DNA of 64,000 bases from Solirubrobacteraceae bacterium (GTDB lineage Bacteria; Actinomycetota; Thermoleophilia; Solirubrobacterales; Solirubrobacteraceae): assembly GCA_016463765.1 (NCBI GenBank), contig JAEMQS010000012.1:1-64000 (forward strand). Reading direction: 5' to 3'. The notes under the pieces are model-generated. The model was given only the letters and a program-made list of their open reading frames with translations, ran no database searches and was not told where the DNA came from. Position numbers and translations under genes: made by a program. This document shows positions 43,589-52,069 of this stretch, one piece after another; the stretch's first letter is position 1, and each line of letters begins with the position of its first letter.

Positions 43589-44664
43589 TCGCCCGCCTCA
43601 CCGCCGTCTGCCTGATCTCCCTCATCGCGCTCGCCGTCGCCACGCCCGCGCAGGCCGCACCACCGCGAGGGTTCTTCGGCGTCGTCAGCGAAGACGTCTT
43701 CGCCGGCGAGTTCCAGTACCAGCGCCCCATGCTGCATCAGCAGCGCAGCGCCGGAGTGACGCTGCTGCGTCAGAACTTCGACTGGAAGCAGATCGAGCGC
43801 ACCCCCGGCGTGTTCGACTTCTCGATGACCGACCGTTTCGTGCTGGCCGCCGCCAAGGAGGGCATCGAGGTGATGCCGCTGCTGTTCGGCGAGCCCGCGT
43901 GGGCGAGCTCCCGCCCGCCTGGGAACACCGACCGCGCGACCTTCCCGCCGCGCCGCGTCGCCGACTTCGGGCGGTACGCCGCCGCGGTGGCCATGCGCTA
44001 CGGCGACAACGGCAGCCTGTGGTTCGAGCACCCGGGCGTCAAGCCGCGCCCGGCCCGCGCCTTTCAGGTCTGGAACGAACCGAACCTGCCGGTCTACTGG
44101 GGCGGCCGCCCGAACCCGAAGCGCTACACGGCGCTGCTGCGCGCGACCCACAGCGCGCTGCATCAGGTCCAGCCCAAGGCGCAGCTCGTCACCGCCGGGC
44201 TGCCGAAGAGCAAGAAGGGCATGTCGCTGCGGACGTTCATCAAGCGGATGTACGCGGCCGGGGCACGCGGGTCGATCGACGTTCTGGGCGTGAACCCGTA
44301 CGCGCCGTCGCTGAAGGGCATCGAGAAGCAGCTGCGCGAGGCCCGCAACGCCCTGCCGAGGTCGGCGCGCCGCACGCCGCTGTGGATCACCGAGATCGGC
44401 TGGGCGTCCGGCGGCCCGCCGACGAAGGGCCGCAAGGTCGGCATCAACGGCCAGGCCTCGCTGGTAACCCGCGTCTTCCGCAACCTCGCCAAGAAGCGCA
44501 AGGCGTGGCGGCTTCGCGGCATCGTCTACTTCGCCTGGCGCGACGCGCCGATCTACCCCGGCGGCAAGGACTTCTGGGGCCTGCACACCGGGCTCTACCA
44601 CCTGGACGGCCGCCCGAAGCCGGCGGCCCTGGCGCTCCGGCGCGTGACGAGGGCGGTCAAGTGA
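43585..44664 (+). CDS. secreted GH39/PslG-like glycosidase
   Basis: The 359-residue protein has a signal peptide (1-24, ending PAQAA) and a single GH-A barrel. FQVWNEPNLPVYWGG carries the acid/base Glu165 and LWITEIGWASGG the nucleophile Glu270, both in intact consensus form. HTGLYHLDGRPKP closes the fold. The pattern is like GH39 and PslG endoglycosidases that cut exopolysaccharide during secretion. It lies between a small membrane protein (ATGA overlap) and a lipoprotein paralogue (TGATG overlap), forming a three-gene coupled unit. The substrate is likely the organism's own EPS; this is inference from context. Confidence 0.83.
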   Translation: MIARLTAVCLISLIALAVATPAQAAPPRGFFGVVSEDVFAGEFQYQRPMLHQQRSAGVTLLRQNFDWKQIERTPGVFDFSMTDRFVLAAAKEGIEVMPLLFGEPAWASSRPPGNTDRATFPPRRVADFGRYAAAVAMRYGDNGSLWFEHPGVKPRPARAFQVWNEPNLPVYWGGRPNPKRYTALLRATHSALHQVQPKAQLVTAGLPKSKKGMSLRTFIKRMYAAGARGSIDVLGVNPYAPSLKGIEKQLREARNALPRSARRTPLWITEIGWASGGPPTKGRKVGINGQASLVTRVFRNLAKKRKAWRLRGIVYFAWRDAPIYPGGKDFWGLHTGLYHLDGRPKPAALALRRVTRAVK

Positions 44665-45794
44665 TGCGCAGACGGGTCGCGGCGGCGTGCGCCGCGTGGA
44701 TGTTCGTGCTGCTCGCCGGCTGTGGGGGAGGGCCCGACACGCCGACGACCGCGCAGGCGGCGGCGCTGCCCGAGGGCTTCGTCGGCATCACGGCCGCCGA
44801 GGTCTTCGCCGCGCCCGCGGGGTCGCGCCGCCAGGCGCTCGACGCGCAGTACGCGGCGGGGGCGCGGACGCTGCGCCAGTGGATCAACTGGACCGAGATC
44901 GAGACGCGCCGCGGCCGGTTCGACTTCCGCGCCTACGACGCGTTCATGGAGGACGTCGCGCGGGCCAAGCTCCGCGTCGTCCCGATCCTCTTCGGCATGC
45001 CCAAGTTCCACGCCGCCAAGCCCAAGAAGGGCGCGAAGGTCACGGCGGTGACGACGTTCCCGCCGCGGACGAACGCGTCGTACGCGCGCTACGTGACCGA
45101 GGTCGTCAAGCGCTACGGGCGCAACGGGACGTTCTGGAAGAAGAACAAGGACCTCCCGCAGGTGCCGATCGTGAGCTACCAGGTCTGGAACGAGCCGAAC
45201 CTGCCGCAGTACTGGGGCGGCCGGCCCGACGCGAAGGCCTACGTCAATCTGCTGAAGACGGGCTCGCGCACGATCCGCAAGCTGGACCCCGACGCCGAGG
45301 TGCTGGCCGGCGGCCTGCCCGACAGCAAGCAGGGCGTCCCGCTGCTGCGCTTCGTCCGGCAGATGTACGCGGCGGGGGCGAAGGGCAGCTTCGACACGCT
45401 CGCGGTGCACCCGTACGCGCGCGACGTCACGGGCGTGCTGCGCGGCGCGCGCCAGGCCCACCAGGTCTCGGTGCAGGCCGGCGACGGCGACGTGGGCCTG
45501 TGGATCACCGAGGTCGGCTGGGCCGCCGGGCCGAAGTCGCCCGGGAGCGCATTCACGGTGACCGAGGCGCAGCAGGCCAAGCTCGTCGGCGACCTGTACC
45601 GGTTGGGCGCGCGGCAAGCGCCGGGGATGAAGCTGCGCGGGATCATCTACTACGCGTGGCGGGACGTCCGGCCGTTCCCCGGGGGCAAGGACTTCTGGGG
45701 GCTGCACACGGGGTTGGTCAAGCGCAACAACGCCGTGAAGCCGGCGCTGTCGGCGTATGCGGATGCGGCGAAGGAGATCCAGGCGCAGCAGTAG
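44664..45794 (+). CDS. lipoprotein GH39/PslG-like glycosidase
   Basis: The 376-residue paralogue of the preceding protein starts with a lipoprotein signal: MFVLLAGC places the lipidated Cys at residue 20, so it should be membrane anchored outside the cell. The barrel has YQVWNEPNLPQYWGG (Glu177) and LWITEVGWAAGP (Glu283), both intact, and KDFWGLHTGL near the end. KKGAKVTAVTTFPPRT is a Lys-rich surface loop absent from the upstream copy. Translation is coupled to the upstream gene (TGATG). The soluble and anchored pair suggests trimming of a polysaccharide at the cell surface. Confidence 0.83.
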   Translation: MRRRVAAACAAWMFVLLAGCGGGPDTPTTAQAAALPEGFVGITAAEVFAAPAGSRRQALDAQYAAGARTLRQWINWTEIETRRGRFDFRAYDAFMEDVARAKLRVVPILFGMPKFHAAKPKKGAKVTAVTTFPPRTNASYARYVTEVVKRYGRNGTFWKKNKDLPQVPIVSYQVWNEPNLPQYWGGRPDAKAYVNLLKTGSRTIRKLDPDAEVLAGGLPDSKQGVPLLRFVRQMYAAGAKGSFDTLAVHPYARDVTGVLRGARQAHQVSVQAGDGDVGLWITEVGWAAGPKSPGSAFTVTEAQQAKLVGDLYRLGARQAPGMKLRGIIYYAWRDVRPFPGGKDFWGLHTGLVKRNNAVKPALSAYADAAKEIQAQQ

Positions 45795-45812
45795 GGCGGG
45801 CGCTCGGCGGCC

Positions 45813-46157
45813 TCAGCCCTCCGGCAGGCACGGCGGCTGCGCCCCGGCCAGCCGCATCCTGAAGCGCTTGTCTCCCTTGCGGAACTGCGCCTCGCCACTC
45901 CCGAGGCTCTTGACCGTCCACCCGCGCATCCCGCTCGGCTTGCAGGTGCGCAGCGCACGCCGCGCGGACGCGCACGAGATGTTCCGGCGCGCGACGATCG
46001 TGCCGCCCCATTCGACGCCGTTGGACGACCCGCTGAAGGAACACTGCGACGCCGCGGTGGTCGCGGCCGGGGTACCGGCGTGTGCGCTCGGGGCGCAGGC
46101 GACGAGCAGGGCCACGGCGCAGGTGGCGGCGAGGGTCGAGGCGCGTTGCGCAAGCAT
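45813..46157 (-). CDS. small secreted protein with conserved cysteines
   Basis: The 114-residue protein has a signal peptide (about 1-27, TCAVALLVACAPSAHA). A lipobox-like LLVAC at residues 17-21 could make it a lipoprotein. Four further cysteines lie in the mature part: QCSFSGSSNGVEWGG, ISCASARRALRTCK and QPPCLPEG. FRKGDKRFRMRLAG precedes the end. It resembles small actinobacterial secreted proteins of unknown function. It converges with the glycosidase operon, with 18 bp between stops. Confidence 0.65.
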   Translation of the reverse strand: MLAQRASTLAATCAVALLVACAPSAHAGTPAATTAASQCSFSGSSNGVEWGGTIVARRNISCASARRALRTCKPSGMRGWTVKSLGSGEAQFRKGDKRFRMRLAGAQPPCLPEG

Positions 46158-46183
46158 GACGCGAACCGTACGGCACCCGTCCG

Positions 46184-47053
46184 TCAGTCGCGCAGGAGCT
46201 GCACGACCCACGCCGGCGCCGTCGCCCGCCGCGCGCGTCCCCGCCGGACAAGCCGCCGCAACGCGCCCGGCGTCCCGTGCGTGCGCGCAGCCGCGCGCAG
46301 GTAGGCGGCCGCCGTCCGCGCGCTCCGCTCGGAGGCGAACCGCTTGCCCGCCAGCCAGTAGGCCATCTCCGGGCTGCGGGGATCAACGCCGTATCGCCCC
46401 GCCAGCACCGCCACTTCCCGTTCGATCCCGTCGACATCGACGATCTGCATGCTCCCGGCGTGCTCCACGATCGCGGTCAGCGGCTCGTCCAGGGCGAAGC
46501 ACCGCACCCGAGGCGCAACCCGCAGCCACAGGTCCCAGTCGGCCACGATCGACAGGTCGGCAGAGAACCCGCCGACCTCCTCCACGTCCGCACGCGAGAC
46601 CAGCACGCTCGAGGGCTCGCCGATCACGTTGTACCGGCGCAGCACTCCCGGATCAGCCAGCGCGGCGACCGGATTTGCCCGCAGTACCTGCCCATCCGCA
46701 TCGATGAGCACCGTCGCCGTCCACACCAATCCAGCACCACGCCTCGCCGCCACGTCCAGCTGACGCTCGAGCTTCTCCGGCGCCCACAGGTCGTCATCGT
46801 CGAGCAGCGCCACCCAGTCACCCCCGGACGCGTCCAGGGCCACGTTGCGCGCCGCCGACACTCCCAGCGAACGCTCATGGCGATGCAGCGACACCCGCGG
46901 GTCATCGGTCTCCAGCACCACAGGGACGGCCGAGCCGTCATCGACGACGTGCAGCTCCCAGTCGGCATGCGTCTGGGCGAGCACGGACCGCACGGCCCGC
47001 GAGAGCTCCCGCGGCCGGTCCTTCGTTGGCAGGACGATCGCGACGCGCGTCAC
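46184..47053 (-). CDS. family 2 glycosyltransferase
   Basis: The 289-residue GT2 enzyme has VTRVAIVLPTKDRPRELSRAV at the N-terminus, LHVVDDGSAVP, WVALLDDDDLWAPEKL as donor site and VADWDLWLRVAPRV, the same motif as in the GT2 proteins at 6565 and 7563. The GTG start at 47053 overlaps the stop of the upstream GT4 gene as GTGA, so the two are coupled. It probably adds a sugar after the GT4 step in the same surface glycan. The C-terminus is Arg-rich. Confidence 0.85.
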   Translation of the reverse strand: MTRVAIVLPTKDRPRELSRAVRSVLAQTHADWELHVVDDGSAVPVVLETDDPRVSLHRHERSLGVSAARNVALDASGGDWVALLDDDDLWAPEKLERQLDVAARRGAGLVWTATVLIDADGQVLRANPVAALADPGVLRRYNVIGEPSSVLVSRADVEEVGGFSADLSIVADWDLWLRVAPRVRCFALDEPLTAIVEHAGSMQIVDVDGIEREVAVLAGRYGVDPRSPEMAYWLAGKRFASERSARTAAAYLRAAARTHGTPGALRRLVRRGRARRATAPAWVVQLLRD

Positions 47054-48258
47054 GCAGCGCGCACGGCACGCGACAGGCGCGATCCGTGCGCAGGTGCGGG
47101 CCGGCCGGTCACCCCGGCGTAGACCGCGAGAATCTCGCGCAGGTACGCGTCCGGGGAATGGGTGTCGTGGATGGCGGCCATGGCGTTGGCCGACATCTTC
47201 GTCCATTCCTCGACGTCCGTGCACAGGAACGCCGTGTTCGCGGCCAGCGCCATCGGCTCGGTCCCGATCACGCGGCCCGCGTGCGCATTGCGGACGTACT
47301 CCGCGAGCCCACCATGGTCGTAGGCGACGATGGGCGTCCCGGCCGCCATGGCCTCTAGGGCGACGAGCGGCCCGGGCTCCTCCCACCGTGACGGCATGAG
47401 GCAGACCCGGCTGTGGCGCAGTTCCTCCTGCACCCCCTCGAGCGACAGGAAGCCCAGGTACGTCAGGTTCGGGATCCGGGATGCGGCCCGGGAGACCCGG
47501 TGGGCCAGCGGCCCGAATCCCGCGACCCGGATGTCGAGCTCGGGCACCGCACGGGCGAGCGAGATGATGTCGTCGACACCCTTGTCGACCGTCAACCGCC
47601 CCGCGTACAGGGCGCCCGAGCGCGCCTCGAACCGCGGCGCGGGGCCGGTCGGGACCAGCGTGAAGTTCGGGACCGGCCGCGCGGCGATGCCGTGGCTCGC
47701 GTACACGTCGGCCATCGCCTGCGACACGGTCACCCACGCGTCTACGAGCGGGACGTGGCGCAGCTTGCGGATCTCGAAGAGGACCGTGTTCAGCGCGCGG
47801 AAGCGCAGTCGGGTCTGCGCGTGGTCGACGGTGGCGCCCGTGTGGTCGAACGGGTTGGCCGACAGGAACTCGTAGTCGTGCGCCGTCTGGACGATCGGCA
47901 CGCCGGCGTCGCGCGCGGCGATGACCGGAGCGCAGGACAGGTGCGGGTACAGCTTGTGGAGGTGGACGACGTCGGGCGCGAAGTCGTCGATCAACCGGCG
48001 CGCTGCCGCATACGCGGTGCGATTCCACGTCGCGCGGGTCGCCACGCGCGCGCTCTCCAGGAGGGGGAGGCCGTCCCGGGTCTCGTTCGTGACGAGGAGA
48101 GGGACGAAGGCACCGTCGGTCGCGACACGATGCGACGCGTCTGTCGCCAGGAACGCCACCTCATGACCGGCGTCGCGCAGGAGCGCAGCCAGGTCGAGAC
48201 AGTGCCGGTCGACACCGCCGGTGACGTAGGAGAAGTTGTTGACGAGCAGTATGCGCAT
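47050..48258 (-). CDS. family 4 glycosyltransferase
   Basis: The 402-residue GT-B fold enzyme has an N-terminal MRILLVNNFSYVTGGVDRHCLDLAALL (GG loop), VVHLHKLYPHLS and QTAHDYEFLSANPFDHTG. Its C-terminal half carries LYAGRLTVDKGVDDII and the catalytic/donor motif MPSRWEEPGPLVALEAMAAGTPIVAYDHGG (E-x7-E). Retaining transfer from a nucleotide sugar to a lipid-linked glycan is expected. The ATG at 48258 fits the conserved start. It is coupled to the downstream GT2 gene. The 145-bp upstream gap holds two small perfect inverted repeats (48308-48320 and 48357-48369). Confidence 0.88.
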   Translation of the reverse strand: MRILLVNNFSYVTGGVDRHCLDLAALLRDAGHEVAFLATDASHRVATDGAFVPLLVTNETRDGLPLLESARVATRATWNRTAYAAARRLIDDFAPDVVHLHKLYPHLSCAPVIAARDAGVPIVQTAHDYEFLSANPFDHTGATVDHAQTRLRFRALNTVLFEIRKLRHVPLVDAWVTVSQAMADVYASHGIAARPVPNFTLVPTGPAPRFEARSGALYAGRLTVDKGVDDIISLARAVPELDIRVAGFGPLAHRVSRAASRIPNLTYLGFLSLEGVQEELRHSRVCLMPSRWEEPGPLVALEAMAAGTPIVAYDHGGLAEYVRNAHAGRVIGTEPMALAANTAFLCTDVEEWTKMSANAMAAIHDTHSPDAYLREILAVYAGVTGRPAPAHGSRLSRAVRAA

Positions 48259-48307
48259 GCCGCGGTCCGTCGCGGAACCCGCGGATCGTCCTGACCGCAC
48301 GGAATTC

Positions 48308-48369
48308 TCAACCTGGTTGAAGGGTTGACGGACTCTAGCTATCGGTTCCCCGTCGCACCTTCTGAAGGT
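48308..48369. promoter_or_regulatory. two short inverted repeats upstream of the GT4 gene
   Basis: TCAACC-T-GGTTGA (48308-48320) and ACCTTC-T-GAAGGT (48357-48369) are perfect 6-bp-arm repeats with the same one-base T spacer. They lie in the 145-bp gap between two leftward genes. One may be a terminator remnant for the upstream gene and the other an operator for the GT4 gene. The evidence is weak. Confidence 0.25.
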
Positions 48370-48403
48370 TCAATTCACAGGGTAGACCGACGATCGTGGC
48401 GCA

Positions 48404-49327
48404 TCAACGTTGAACCTGAAACCGGAGCGGACAGGAGGTCGAGTCGGCCGTGAGCCCACCTCGCTGGGTCGGATACCGGGCCCAGACTTCCTGCACGCCG
48501 GTCTTGCGCGGCGTCCAGGTGGCCTTGAAGCGCCCGCGACTGTCCGTCCGGGCCGAGGTCAGCGTCTTCAGCGTGCCGCCAGCGGCCCGTACCTGCAGGT
48601 CGATTCTCCGCCCCTGCGCGTCCGGAAGCAAACGCCCGCTGATGCGGACGCGCTGGCCCCTGCGGATCCGCCGCGGCGCCCGCGCCTCGCCATACGTCCC
48701 CGACGGGGAGGTCGACAGCAGGATGTGCGCGCCGAGCCGGCCCTCGGGCTTCGGACCCGCGGTCCGGCGTGTGCGCTTCGCGAACGGCGCGATCTGCCGG
48801 CCGAAGAACGGGCTGCCCAGCTCGTAGGTGCCGACGAGCTTCGGCTCGACAACGAAGCGCAGCCGGTAGTCGCCGTCGGCCCACGGCGCCCGGCGCCCGG
48901 TCAGGTAGCGCACGGCGAGCGTCGTCGACGCGTTGGGCGGGAGGATGACGTCCACGGACGCGGGGCCCGTCGCGTAGCCGTGGAAGGCGGCGTCGCGGTC
49001 TGAGCACGGCTGGTCGAACCGCGGGTCCTGGATCAGCTGTCCGAGCTGGCCGGGCCCCTGCAGCGCGATCTTCCGCGGCCCGTCGATGGACTCGCCCTCG
49101 GCGCGCCCGCCCTTGGTGGCGAAGCGCGGGGGGAGGAAGCGGACGGAGAACGCCTCTTCCTGCGGACCCGACGACAGGTCGAGGTAGTAGAGGATCTGCT
49201 TGGTGCGGGCGTCGACCTTCGTCGGCGTGGTCTTCGTCCCGTTGACCGTCGGGGCCGCCGTCGCCGCGGGCGCACCGAGGAGCGCCGCCGCGAGGACGGC
49301 GGATCCTGCGACGACGAGGCGGCGCAT
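48404..49327 (-). CDS. secreted beta-rich protein of unknown function
   Basis: The 307-residue protein has a signal peptide (1-25, VVAGSAVLAAALLGAPAATAA). It continues with a domain containing RTKQILYYLDLSSGPQEEAFSVRFLPPRF and ASTTLAVRYLTGRRAPWADGDYRLRFVVEP. The C-terminal 100 residues form an Ig-like module of the sort common in actinobacterial exported proteins (RIRRGQRVRISGRLLPDAQGRRIDLQVRA, GRFKATWTPRKTGVQEVWARYP). No enzyme motif is seen. Its start overlaps the stop of the upstream methyltransferase gene by one base, and it ends the leftward unit that begins at 51602. Confidence 0.68.
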   Translation of the reverse strand: MRRLVVAGSAVLAAALLGAPAATAAPTVNGTKTTPTKVDARTKQILYYLDLSSGPQEEAFSVRFLPPRFATKGGRAEGESIDGPRKIALQGPGQLGQLIQDPRFDQPCSDRDAAFHGYATGPASVDVILPPNASTTLAVRYLTGRRAPWADGDYRLRFVVEPKLVGTYELGSPFFGRQIAPFAKRTRRTAGPKPEGRLGAHILLSTSPSGTYGEARAPRRIRRGQRVRISGRLLPDAQGRRIDLQVRAAGGTLKTLTSARTDSRGRFKATWTPRKTGVQEVWARYPTQRGGLTADSTSCPLRFQVQR

Positions 49328-50151
49328 CAGACGGGGTCGGGCGGGCTGACCGGCGTGCGCGGCACCGGCGGCGGGTCCGGCATCACCGACGCCGGGAGCG
49401 ACGTCGCGGCGATGTCGTCCGGCAGATCGGCGACGGGCTTCGCAGGTTCGACGGCACGGAAGACACAGACCACAAACGCGCCGTGACCTTGATCGATGCG
49501 GACCAGCCGCTCGGCGACCTTGGGCGGGAACGGGTAGAAGCCGACCGTCTCGGCGCTCATCGCCTCGAGGCCGTGGTACCGGGCGAGGTCGACGAGCGCG
49601 CGCCGGGTGAACAGCCGCAGATGCGTCCGGCCGAGATCCTCATGGGCGAGCCCGGCCTCGGGGTTCATCGGGTTGCCGACGATGATCTCGTCGCTGACGT
49701 GCATCGGCGTCGGCTGCATCCCCAGCGCGAGCGACACGACGTTGTGCCACGACGACAGGTTGTTCGTCGAGATGCAGACCAGGCCGTCGGGCTTGAGGAC
49801 CCGGCGCACCTCGCGCAGGAACGTGTCGGTGCGTCGGACGTGCTCGATGACCTGGTTGGCGACGACCAGGCCGAACATGTCGTCAGCGAACGGCAGGCCG
49901 CGATCGACATCGCCATGGACGACCTGCACACCGCGTTTGCGCGCCGCGGGAATGTGGTCCGCGATGAGCTCGACCCCATGCACGTCATGGATGCCCACCC
50001 GCCGCGCGATCTCCATCGTCAGCTCACCGGTGTGCGGCCCGATGTCGAGCATCGGCCCTGGGATCGGGGTGGGGAGTGCCGAGAGGAACGCCTGGCGGTT
50101 GGCTTCCTCGGTATCGCGAAAGACGCGATGCAGGCGGGTTCGCAGGCTCAT
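49327..50151 (-). CDS. class I SAM-dependent methyltransferase
   Basis: The 274-residue protein has the methyltransferase core PMLDIGPHTGELTMEIARRVG (motif I), VHGVELIADHIPAARKRGVQVVHGDVDRGLPF, FGLVVANQVIEHVRRTDTFLREVRRVLKPDGLVCISTNN, and RTHLRLFTRRALVDLARYHGL. The C-terminal 35 residues are proline-rich and probably disordered. Enzymes of this subtype usually sit in glycan clusters. The start overlaps the upstream glycosidase-like gene's stop by one base, and the stop overlaps the next start by one base, so 51602-48404 is a coupled three-gene unit. Confidence 0.82.
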   Translation of the reverse strand: MSLRTRLHRVFRDTEEANRQAFLSALPTPIPGPMLDIGPHTGELTMEIARRVGIHDVHGVELIADHIPAARKRGVQVVHGDVDRGLPFADDMFGLVVANQVIEHVRRTDTFLREVRRVLKPDGLVCISTNNLSSWHNVVSLALGMQPTPMHVSDEIIVGNPMNPEAGLAHEDLGRTHLRLFTRRALVDLARYHGLEAMSAETVGFYPFPPKVAERLVRIDQGHGAFVVCVFRAVEPAKPVADLPDDIAATSLPASVMPDPPPVPRTPVSPPDPV

Positions 50152-51602
50152 CAGAACGTCCTCCAGACCAGGCTGGTGTCGCTGTTCCAGACGGCGCGCA
50201 GGGACACGCCCTGACCGACGCGCAGGCGCCCGGAGAAGATGCGGTTGGACTTGGCACGCAGACGTGTCGCCGTGACCCACCGGTCGCCCGAGCGCGCCTG
50301 AATCGTCACCGTGCCTCCTGCAGGTGCCATGCCCCACAGACGGGCGACGCCGCGCGTGCGGTACGCGGTGAAGGGAAAGCGGAAGGCGGTAAGGGACGGC
50401 TTGGCCACGTCTTCAACAGGTGTCGACCCGCGCAGGTAGATCCCTGACTGATACGTCGCGGCGTAGCTGGGTGTCGGAGCCTGGTCGCGCAGGTTGAACC
50501 AGGTCACGACGTCTGCGCCCTGTTGGTAGAGGACATACAAGGCACCTTGAAGGTAGGTCGCCTGTTGCGCTAGCGACACTCCGTCGGGGTCGGGTCGACT
50601 ATCCCACGAAATCTCCGTGATCCATAGTGGCTTGCTTCTCGCCGGCCGGACCGTCTTCTTGCGGATCGCGGCGGGGAGCAGCCGGGTGATCTTGCGGACG
50701 TCGGGCACGACGGCGTCATCGGCGTTGCGGGCCGTGCGGCGGGGAGGACCGATGGGGTACGGGTGGTGAGCGATGGCGTCGAAGGAGACCTTCGGGCACT
50801 TCTTCGCCTTCGGGACCTTGCCGTCGGACACGCAGAGGAGTTCGCGCCAGAAGCGGACGGGCATCATGCGCGGGTCGCCCTCATTGAGGTCGCCGTACGG
50901 GCCGGTGCCGGCGGTCACGACCGTGGCCTTCGGGTTGACCGACTTGACGCCGGCGTAGAAGGCGTTGAGCAGGCCACGGTAGATGCGCGGGCTCTCGGCG
51001 GTCCACTCACCGTTCTTGCGCACCCACTGGGGAGAGATGTCGACGGAGAGGTTGGGCTCGTTCCAGGCCTGCCATGTGGTGATCGCCGGCAGGTTCGCGC
51101 CCGGGCGAGCTGGGTCTGGGTACGTGCCTGAGTAGCGGCGTGCGACTGCCGTAGCGAACGCGCCGTAGGCCGCGGCGTTCGGCTTCCACACCCCAGCGGG
51201 GATCGTGCGGGTGACGTCGGGGCGCCCGCTGCCTTCGGCCCATGCCGGGGCGCCGAAGACGAAGGGGAGGGGTTGCAGGCCTGCCGCAGCGAGACGCCGA
51301 ACGTGCTCGTCGGTGCGCGTCCAGTTGTAGCCGGGCCAGCCGGGGTCCTTGGCGTTTGCGGTAGACGGCGGCCGAGTGGGTGCGATCTCACGCCAGCTGA
51401 GCTGAAAGCGCCAGACGGAAGCTCCCGCTGACTTCGCGTTGGTCAACCCCGCGCCAGCGGCGTCAGGCGAACCAAGTTGAAGCGTGCGCTCGTCTGTGAA
51501 TCCGAGTGACATCCCAGCCGAGGCTGAGGGGAGCGTGAGGCCAATCGCCAGCGCCACAAGGCTCACGCGAGCCACATTTCCCATTCGCACACGCGAGACC
51601 AT
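50151..51602 (-). CDS. secreted clan GH-A glycosidase-like protein
   Basis: The 483-residue protein has a signal peptide (about 1-29) and a GH-A barrel. WQAWNEPNLSVDIS carries acid/base Glu182 and LWITEISWDSRPDPDG nucleophile Glu330; the larger spacing reflects an insertion (about 230-320) with two Cys. IAHHPYPIGPP and VTWFNLRDQ are further barrel motifs. A C-terminal beta-domain (about 400-483: GVARLWGMAPAGGTVTIQARSGDRWVTATRL) may bind carbohydrate. It heads a coupled unit with a methyltransferase and a secreted beta-rich protein. The substrate is unknown. Confidence 0.8.
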   Translation of the reverse strand: MVSRVRMGNVARVSLVALAIGLTLPSASAGMSLGFTDERTLQLGSPDAAGAGLTNAKSAGASVWRFQLSWREIAPTRPPSTANAKDPGWPGYNWTRTDEHVRRLAAAGLQPLPFVFGAPAWAEGSGRPDVTRTIPAGVWKPNAAAYGAFATAVARRYSGTYPDPARPGANLPAITTWQAWNEPNLSVDISPQWVRKNGEWTAESPRIYRGLLNAFYAGVKSVNPKATVVTAGTGPYGDLNEGDPRMMPVRFWRELLCVSDGKVPKAKKCPKVSFDAIAHHPYPIGPPRRTARNADDAVVPDVRKITRLLPAAIRKKTVRPARSKPLWITEISWDSRPDPDGVSLAQQATYLQGALYVLYQQGADVVTWFNLRDQAPTPSYAATYQSGIYLRGSTPVEDVAKPSLTAFRFPFTAYRTRGVARLWGMAPAGGTVTIQARSGDRWVTATRLRAKSNRIFSGRLRVGQGVSLRAVWNSDTSLVWRTF

Positions 51603-51697
51603 GGAGAGTTCTACGTCGGGACCGGCGGGAACCTGACAGGCTCACGAATCCAGGGTCGTGTCGGAAACCGTGACCCCGGTGCGTAAGAGAGTTCGAG

Positions 51698-52069
51698 ATG
51701 CACGACGATGACACTGAAGAGGCCGCTCGCTTTCTGCGGGCAACTCGCCCCGAGCCCGACCCCCGCTTCGTGGCCGAGACAGAGCGGCGACTCCTGGGCC
51801 GTGCGCCGCGGACGCGTGCGCGGCGTCCGTTGCTCGCAGCCCTCGGGCTCACCGGCGCGGCGGCAGCCGTGATGCTGGTCGCGTCGCTTGCGGGCTCGGG
51901 CCCGATTTCGATCAATGGTCAGGACGATGTTCGAGCTCGTGACAACTGCCGGACCGTCCAGACGACCACCGATCAACGCGAAGGCAAGCTGATTGAGCGC
52001 GCCGACGGTACGACCACGGTCGTCACGACGAGTCGCCCGGTGACTCGCTCCGAGGAACGCTGCCGCTGA
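51698..52069 (+). CDS. small single-pass membrane protein, possible anti-sigma-like
   Basis: The 123-residue protein has an acidic then basic cytoplasmic-type N-terminus (HDDDTEEAARFLRATRPEPDPRFVAETERRLL), one transmembrane helix (about 45-66, LLAALGLTGAAAAVMLVASLAG) and a short extracytoplasmic tail with two cysteines (DNCRTVQTT, SEERC). The architecture is that of small anti-sigma factors, but no zinc-binding HxxxCxxC motif is present. It converges with and overlaps the sigma-factor gene by 47 bp, an unusual orientation for a sigma/anti-sigma pair. The function is not established. Confidence 0.6.
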   Translation: MHDDDTEEAARFLRATRPEPDPRFVAETERRLLGRAPRTRARRPLLAALGLTGAAAAVMLVASLAGSGPISINGQDDVRARDNCRTVQTTTDQREGKLIERADGTTTVVTTSRPVTRSEERCR

